From Erythroxylum novogranatense (Eukaryota > Streptophyta > Magnoliopsida > Malpighiales > Erythroxylaceae), in contig CM057225.1 in NCBI GenBank assembly GCA_029891385.1, forward strand, positions 15,006,998 to 15,070,997: DNA of 64,000 nt, in the 5' to 3' direction. Position numbers and translations under genes: made by a program. Under the pieces are notes generated by a model. The model made no database searches, was not told the DNA's origin, and saw nothing but the letters and a program-made list of their open reading frames with translations. Below are positions 57,919-64,000 of the stretch, in pieces (within the stretch, counting starts at the first letter, position 1; each line of letters opens with the position of its first letter).

Positions 57919-58591
57919 CTGCCACTCTTTACAAGCTTTTTATTCCTATTCATGATGTGACAACCAAACAAGAAGTTCCATGTATACTGTTCACGTGTTT
58001 CACAATTCACTCCCCACGTTTCGCTGGCTGCTTGCTTCATCTTGCCGTCTTATTCGATTGATGGGCGTTAACTGCCCATCAATTTATCAACCAACACCAG
58101 CGGCGTAAACCGCTGGTGAGGACTCCACCATTGTTTTTTTATAATGTTTTCCATAAACGAGGGAGAGACAGAAACAAAACGTGCTCTCTCTAATCCATGA
58201 AGCAGATGATGATCCTCAGAAAAACTCAAATGCAGGTACCGATCTTAGAACGCATCGGCAGTCGGGTAGAGAACACGACGAAGAGAACTTTTCTACAGTA
58301 CAGAAAAACCTTGCTCATTGTCCCGATCAAACCCAGCCGTGCAGTTTTTCCTTGTTTTTCAGATCTGGGATTTCTCTGAAATCATCGAGCCTTCTCCAAG
58401 ACTCAAATAAAACCCAGAACTCTTCCCTTATTTTCCGTAAACCCAATTCCCAGATTAAAGGATGTGAACAAATTTTCAGAATTCTAGAATAATTCTAGGT
58501 TTTACGAAAAATCAGATCAGATTTGATTCTTTTAATTTCAAATTTTTGATCACTAACAATAACACAATTTAATCAAATCATAAAATTAAAA
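57919..58591 (-). other. Copia-D leader region
   Basis: Non-coding stretch between the LINE and the primer-binding site, i.e. the beginning of the Copia-D internal RNA (minus strand). It holds the twin hairpins at 58057-58117. The plus-strand frames at 58181-58492 have no support. Confidence 0.55.
58057..58117. other. Two adjacent perfect hairpins
   Basis: Hairpin 1: ATTGATGGGC (58057-58066), 7-nt loop, GCCCATCAAT (58074-58083). Hairpin 2: ACCAGCGG (58096-58103), 6-nt loop, CCGCTGGT (58110-58117). Both are perfect and separated by 12 nt. They lie about 480-550 nt downstream of the Copia-D primer-binding site in the RNA sense. Confidence 0.9.
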
Positions 58592-58608
58592 TCCTGTTCT
58601 AGTACCAC
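58592..58608 (-). other. Copia-D primer-binding site, decayed
   Basis: The minus strand reads GTGGTACTAGAACAGGA right after the LTR end CTAAACA. It resembles TGGTATCAGAGCAGG with several changes. Confidence 0.65.
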
Positions 58609-60222
58609 TGTTTAGAAATTAGGTTGGGATCTGATCTAAATCGCAGCGGAATAATCACGAAATTTTTTCGTGACTTTTGATTTCCTGAAAACCAAGATCT
58701 ATTTATTCTATAAAATGATTAACACGAATCATAATAAAGTATAATTTAACTCGTACCTTATTCCGAAATTTGATCTTTATCTTGATGCATCCCTCAAACC
58801 GTTTTCAAAACCGATCCGTCTCAACCACCGTAGCCGCACAAGTGTCCGGTCTCTAAAGATATCCACAGAACAAGTTGATAGAACTCTGTAACTTTTACAA
58901 AGAGGGTTAAGCATGAAGTCTTTATTTCATGAAATTTCAGCCTATTTATAATAAGCTTTGGACGCTTTTAGTAATTTAATTGAAATTAATTCTAATTTCA
59001 GTTAAACTTTAATTAGAATTACTAATAATTCTAATTAAATACCAATTATGCTCAAATAAGTTTCAATATCTTATATTGATCCTTATTTATTAAATATCTC
59101 ATATTTAATTATAAAGTTTCTCAAACTTTATAATCAAGTCTAACTTGATTAAATCAACTTTGCTCTCTCCAACCCATTCTATATGTGAGACCCATTAGGT
59201 TCTTAAATATGTTGACAATGATTATAAATTATAATTATAATTCATAATTAGAATTAGATAAATTAAAACTCCTTTTAATTTATCTTTAATTCTTTAATTA
59301 AATAATTTATAATTATAGATCAAGATTGACGTCTAGCAACGCATCATGACTATCCAAATATTCAGGAATGTCAAAGTAGTTTTGACTAATCTTTTTGTGC
59401 ATGATTTTCTCGTATAATTCAATTCTTTCATCATACAATGTTCCAATTAGACATAGAGCATGGAATTAATGTTTACTATATTTTAAATCCAATTATATTA
59501 GTTCTCCGTCATTAGCTATTGATTCAATTAATCATATTTGTAAACTGTTTACAAAATATCATTCCACCTTGGTCAAGGATTTCTTGAATCAATATTAATC
59601 GAGAACAACGGAACATTCTCCCTAATTACTTTAGGGTGATAAATCCTATCTTGATCATTCAACTATCTTCATATAGTTCATGCTATATCCAATGACTATC
59701 GTTTAAACGACCTTTGATATAATAGATCACGAGTAGTATCAAAACATAACAATCCCCATACAAGATAACTTTGATGACTTCAAATCAAAGGATCACTTAT
59801 ACAATCATCACAATGAGAATTTCATAGACATACAAATAATGTTCCAAATGGATTTCTCATATCGGATCTGTTCAGTGAACTTGTTCTCTAGCAAGCACCC
59901 ACACGTTTGTTTAAGTATCTCTATACTTTAGCCTATAAGATCGACTACTTCCTTCATAAGGGAAAACAAAACGTGTGCTAGTCTTTTTTCATTCTATTAA
60001 TGTTCAATCTTAATAGAACAATGATTAGGAACATTTAGGAATAATACATAAATGCAATATGAATCTCATAATTATAATCTCATTATAATTTCATTTGCAA
60101 TATACAATTATCCCATAGACTTTATCATATACATCTAAACATGTACAAGATAAAGAATACCTTTTTAATAATTTGTCACTAAACTACAACCAAAGCGATT
60201 GGCTGTAGGACATAAACCAACA
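58609..60222 (-). repeat. Copia-D right (5') LTR, complete (1,614 bp)
   Basis: On the plus strand it starts TGTTTAGAAATTAGGTTGGG and ends ACATAAACCAACA. In sense orientation it carries the TATA box (58941-58950) followed by a leader with GTTACAGAGTT. It is a full-length reference for the broken copies at 4245-4885 and 37788-49339. Confidence 0.93.
58941..58950 (-). promoter_or_regulatory. Copia-D LTR TATA box
   Basis: The minus strand reads TATAAATAGG. It is absent from the left LTR because of the 310-bp deletion there. Confidence 0.6.
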
Positions 60223-60227
60223 AAATG

Positions 60228-60360
60228 TGCTTGGGTGAGAATAGTTCCAAGATGGGTGATCTCCTGGGAAGCTCTCGGGAAAAACAAAACAGTGAGGGCT
60301 TGGCTGGGCCAAGACCCAAAGTAGACAATATCTGCAAGCGAGGTGGTCTGGGCTATTACA
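60228..60360 (+). mobile_element. Cassandra LTR C, second half
   Basis: Continues the LTR interrupted at 37787: TGCTTGGGTGAGAATAGTTC, GATGGGTGATCTCCTGGGAA and the terminal GGTCTGGGCTATTACA. Combined length with 37660-37787 is 261 bp, identical to LTR A. The Copia-D insertion lies in the A-box-like part of the 5S segment. Only three bases (ATA) separate its end from Gypsy-4 LTR 2. Confidence 0.92.
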
Positions 60361-60363
60361 ATA

Positions 60364-63300
60364 TGTAACACTGGACTTTCTGAGTCCTTCTGTGTTGCTC
60401 TATATTTGGAGATACTACTGTATATTGCTATATACATGGTTGTATATGAGTTCAAAGATGTATTTGAATCCTTTTGGTACGTATGCCAGTGATATATAAT
60501 GTTATGTGCCCTTACCTAAGCTTAGAGTTCATCGGCATGCATAATCTTGGAGATTTCCAATAGATGAGCTTTTAAGTGTATAAAACCGAGTCCATTGGAT
60601 AGATATGACCATGATGGTTAAATTAAATGTGTTCTAATGCCTTAGAGGTGATTATGATTTATAGACTTAACAGACACTTAGAAAGCTAAATTGGAAAAGT
60701 TAATATATATAAGGACTTATTTGCAAATTGTCAAAAGTTAAAGGACTTAATTGTAAATTTTCAATTCTTGAGGGACCAATTCGTAATTTTATAAAGTTAA
60801 GGAGCTTAATTATAGTTTTCAAAAGTTCAAGGACCAAAATGAAAATAAAATTTTTGGTGATTGCCAAAATTTGGACTTAATTGCAAATGTAGGAAAAGTC
60901 TGGAGGGTATAAGGGTAATTTCACATAAATAAGGGTAATAAGGTAAATTCATCTTGTTTGGTCAAAGAAGAGTCAAATTCTAGACCCTTCTACATGTGTG
61001 TGGCCGTGCAACCCATTAATTGGCATTAAAACACTTAGTTTTAATTAAAAGAAAGAAGAAGAAAGGAGAAGAGAGGAGGAGAAGTGAAGTTTCGACCATC
61101 ACCAAACATTTTACTATCTTTTTGACTTTTCAACTCAAACCAAAGTTTTCTAAGCTAATTTGGGGTCAAGGAACTCAAATCTATCATTAGATTTGAGAAA
61201 TTCTCAAGGGATTTGAAGATATCACTAAAGGAAAGTATAGGTAAATTTTATCTCATCTCTCTCTACATTATGATTTTGAGTTTAGTATTAAGATATGTTG
61301 TTCTCCATGATTGAATATGGATGAAACATGGTTGAGAGGAATGAAATGTGACATGAAGAGGGTTATTTAAGTTAAAATCGAAATTGGCCCCTTTAGGTGA
61401 AAGTTGGTGAATTTTTTAATATCTTTTGAAATTGATGGTGAAAATGAATTGTATGGTGTTAATTATACATGTATGATGTGAATTGATAATGAAGAATGAA
61501 GAAAATGTGTGTTGGTTAAATGTAGGTCGAAATGATGGAGAACAAGTGGATGAATGTGATGAGTTGTGTAATTGATAAATGTAGCTTAAATGAAAGGAGT
61601 TGGTTTGAATGGAGTGATGAAATGTGTCATTGATTGGAAGTGCTATTATATGACATGTTAGGAGCATTAATTATTATGGTAAAGTATCGAAAATGAGACT
61701 TGAAAGTCATGCATATTAGGCGTTTGATAAAATGTTTAAGTGAACTTGGCTTAGGACTTAATGATATTGATGGTGTGCATTGGAAAGAAACTTTCATGTT
61801 TACTTAGAGTAAACTTGAAATGTTGCCTAGATTGATGAATAATGACCTAATATGCTTGGACAAAAAATGTGCTTAATTATGTCATGAATTGCGTAAGTTT
61901 GGATTAAAGACATTAAATGCCTTAGGAAATGCAAAAAGGGAAGCTAATGTGATGGTGTATAAATATAAAAAATTTATGTTTAAGTAGTATTTTCATCGTA
62001 TTTTTTATGTATAAAGGCTAGAGAGCTGTGAATCAAGAAGCTCATACCAAGAATTGTTGAAGTTAAGAGAGTGTACACCTTCTTTGAGGTGAGTTGGGGA
62101 ACCATATTTTCGCAAATAGGATTAGAACATCGTAAGACAAGCATGATGACTTGTATGTGAATTTTGAACCTAGGCAACGTATGGTAGAATTGAATTTCAA
62201 ATGGATGCTAATATGCGTATATATTTGACAAATGACATTGTTTTGAACAACTATGCGTTTGGAGTACAAAAGATGGATTTTATTTTATGAGGAAATGTTT
62301 GAAATTTACATATGCATAATCGAGTCATGTATGATGCATGTTTTTGTTCTCTTTTGGCTTAGAGCCATGATAAGGTTTTATTTTATCAGTTGTACCGATA
62401 AATAAAGGTATGATGCTTTACTTGATTTTTGATACTTAAATGTTGTATATGATTTTTGGTGATTGGTGAGGAAACGATTAGCCAATCATGTGCTGGGCAC
62501 AACTGATTAAGCGACCCTCATACCTTTGACGCTGGTACATTAAAGTCGAGTTACCGAATCGACACCTTTCTACGGGACTTGTTGGTGATTCCACACTTAG
62601 GGTCCAGACACCGACGAGGTCATCACCTAGGGTCATGACGCTCTTATCGACTATAGTTTGGACTCATCATGGATGAAAGTCGAGCCAACATCGAGTATCG
62701 GTGGGTGTGCACATTAGTTTGGTCAACTAATGGTGTCACATATGATTGTTTTGGTTTATCCTGATTTTGGTTTTCCTACCGAGATTTGATTGATACATAT
62801 GATGTTTTTACGCTTTTGTGTACTAAAACTAGGACGTACGTTCACTGGATGAGTGAGTTAATAGGCTAAGCCTATGGTTCCTAACCAGCATACATTGAGA
62901 CATAGGCTAGGCCTATGGTTCCTAACTAGTATACATTGAGTCATAGGCTAGGTTTATGTGTTTTCTATGTGATATGTATATATTCACTTCATAGGTTAAC
63001 TACACTGTCTTGAAATGAATCAATTCTATTTATGATATATGCTTCTCCTACTCACTGAGTACCTAGTGTACTCACCCCTTCCGCTTTCCAACCATGCAGG
63101 TTAATTTAGTAAGCTCGAAGCCCTGTGAGATTCGTGCGGCTTTTTGACATTTTTGGGATATTTCCACATGTGGATAGTCTCTTATTTTGTACTTTTATTA
63201 TCTAGTGGCTCGTGAACTGTGTTATGTAGTTATAGTTATACTCTATGACTTTGTAAGTTAACTTTTGACTGTCTGGTGTTTTATAAATGATTTTATGTAT

Positions 63301-63597
63301 GAATTTTTGATACTGCTATTGAGATTGCCTTGAGTGGACTTTAGAGTCCTGAAGTTGTGGTTGGATGTGAATATAGAAGTGTGTTTGAAATCATTTGCAG
63401 GTTTTAGGATTTTTAAAATACAGTCGTTGTGCTGGCCAAATTTTAAAAAAAAAAGAAAAAAAGGGATATTCAGTTAGCCTTGCATAGTCAGATTAAGGAT
63501 ATTGCGAGTGTCCTTAGCCCGAGTATGCGGTGGTTGTCATAAGCCCGATGTGGTTGTCATAAGCCCGATGTGGTACCGGGTCATGAAAATTTAAATG
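60364..63597 (+). repeat. Gypsy-4 LTR 2 (about 3.23 kb)
   Basis: Starts TGTAACACTGGACTTTCTGA and parallels LTR 1 (33545-36890) throughout, ending near CCGGGTCATGAAAATTTAAAT. It has a small tandem duplication near its end (GTGGTTGTCATAAGCCCGAT twice, 63530-63573) and one of about 60 bp near 62860-62955 (ATAGGCTAGGCCTATGGTTC). Copia-C pol follows. Confidence 0.88.
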
Positions 63598-64000
63598 AGT
63601 AATAGATGGCATAAGTTTATAAGGGGGCTTATTGAAGGGTATCAAACACTAAAGTTAAACTTTCAAAAGTTTTATGTGCTTAGTAAAAAGTCTAGGATAA
63701 TCCTTAAAGATGCAGTTTTTAGAGAGTGACATATGTTGATGCAAACATATGAAGGGGACATGTCAGGCTCAATAAATAACAATAGTTATCCAAAAGTAGC
63801 ACAAATTAAATTAGAATAGTGTAGAACAAATGCTAAAAGGGTTGAGAATATTGATTCAGTAGATAGAATAATTTCAAAAAGAGAGCATCATCATAATATA
63901 GCCATAGATAGAGTAAGTTGGACAATCAGGCTACCAAGTAGATATAATTGAGAAGAATCAATCACACGGATTCTTACTATTAATGATAAGGATCCAACTA
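63598..64000 (+). pseudogene. Copia-C integrase end and linker to RT, continues past the window
   Basis: Broken frames read WHKFIRGLIEGYQTLKLNFQ, then IILKDAVFRE, the end of a Copia integrase. They continue through an acidic linker to IAIDRVSWTIRLPSRYN and ILTINDKDPT, which is the conserved run-up to Copia RT. It fits the continuation of the element that breaks off at 33072, but roughly 240 codons of integrase core are missing between the two (estimated from the family). Confidence 0.75.

Larger units (their letters stand above)
37788..60222 (-). mobile_element. Copia-D: large non-coding LTR element (minus), host of Gypsy-3 and a LINE
   Basis: Ends TGTTGGAAAA and ACCAACA (perfect TGTTGG/CCAACA inverted tips), flanked by the 5-bp duplication AAATG (37783-37787 and 60223-60227). 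A primer-binding-like site next to the right LTR and a polypurine tract AAGTGGGAGAT next to the left LTR fix the orientation as minus. After removal of Gypsy-3 (38573-48820) and the LINE, about 4.9 kb of internal DNA remains. I can find no gag or pol in it, so it looks like a non-autonomous, LARD-type element or an extremely decayed Copia. Confidence 0.9.

Noticed and set aside
57674..57925. A separate 83-codon gene
   Set aside because: Its first codons lie in host DNA and the target-site duplication, and the rest is the truncated ORF1 tail of the LINE.
58057..58117. Bacterial-type terminators
   Set aside because: Plant nuclear DNA, and no T run follows the stems in a way that would matter here.

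Overview
This is a nuclear window from a flowering plant, probably a eudicot; I cannot name the species. It is AT-rich and intron-free, and almost everything in it is a transposable element. I see no convincing host gene, tRNA or genuine rRNA gene. The element types are Copia and chromodomain Gypsy (Tekay-like) LTR retrotransposons, an L1-type LINE, Cassandra (a miniature LTR element carrying 5S rRNA sequence) and a fragment of an endogenous plant pararetrovirus. One 100-base run of N (4023-4122) is an assembly gap.

Layout. 1-4022: wrecked endogenous pararetrovirus, with a CCHC/protease piece on the minus strand and an RT-thumb/RNase H piece on the plus strand. 4245-4885: partial Copia LTR. 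5009-26686: Copia-A (+), split by two minus-strand chromoviruses. These are Gypsy-1 (6346-17173, itself split by Solo-1 at 11398-13284) and Gypsy-2 (17394-25848). 26692-29668: decayed Copia-B pol (+). 29669-31296: an LTR split by a possible solo LTR (Solo-2, 29737-31021). 31297-33072: gag/protease of Copia-C, whose later pol reappears at 63598-64000. Between those two Copia-C pieces lies a composite: a reversed Cassandra copy (33073-33520), a 3.3-kb Gypsy-4 LTR (33545-36890), a Cassandra array (36891-37787 and 60228-60360) and a second Gypsy-4 LTR (60364-63597). Copia-D (37788-60222, minus) sits inside the last Cassandra LTR. Copia-D in turn contains Gypsy-3 (38573-48820, in its left LTR) and a LINE (about 53521-57903, in its body).

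The nesting is supported by target-site duplications (TSDs) read from the sequence: GTACT for Gypsy-2, CAGTG for Solo-1, TAAAC for Gypsy-3, AAATG for Copia-D, a 12-15 bp duplication for the LINE, TGCAG/TGTAG for Copia-A and tentatively AACTA for Solo-2. Host reading frames or paired LTRs continue across several of these insertions.

No element is intact. Losses include frameshifts, premature stops, the absent RT of Copia-A, the absent gag-to-RT segment of Gypsy-2, an altered zinc ligand in the Gypsy-1 integrase and a missing YVDD region in Copia-B. The most unusual structure is the Gypsy-4/Cassandra composite, in which large chromovirus LTRs are joined at the primer-binding site to tandem 5S-bearing Cassandra units.
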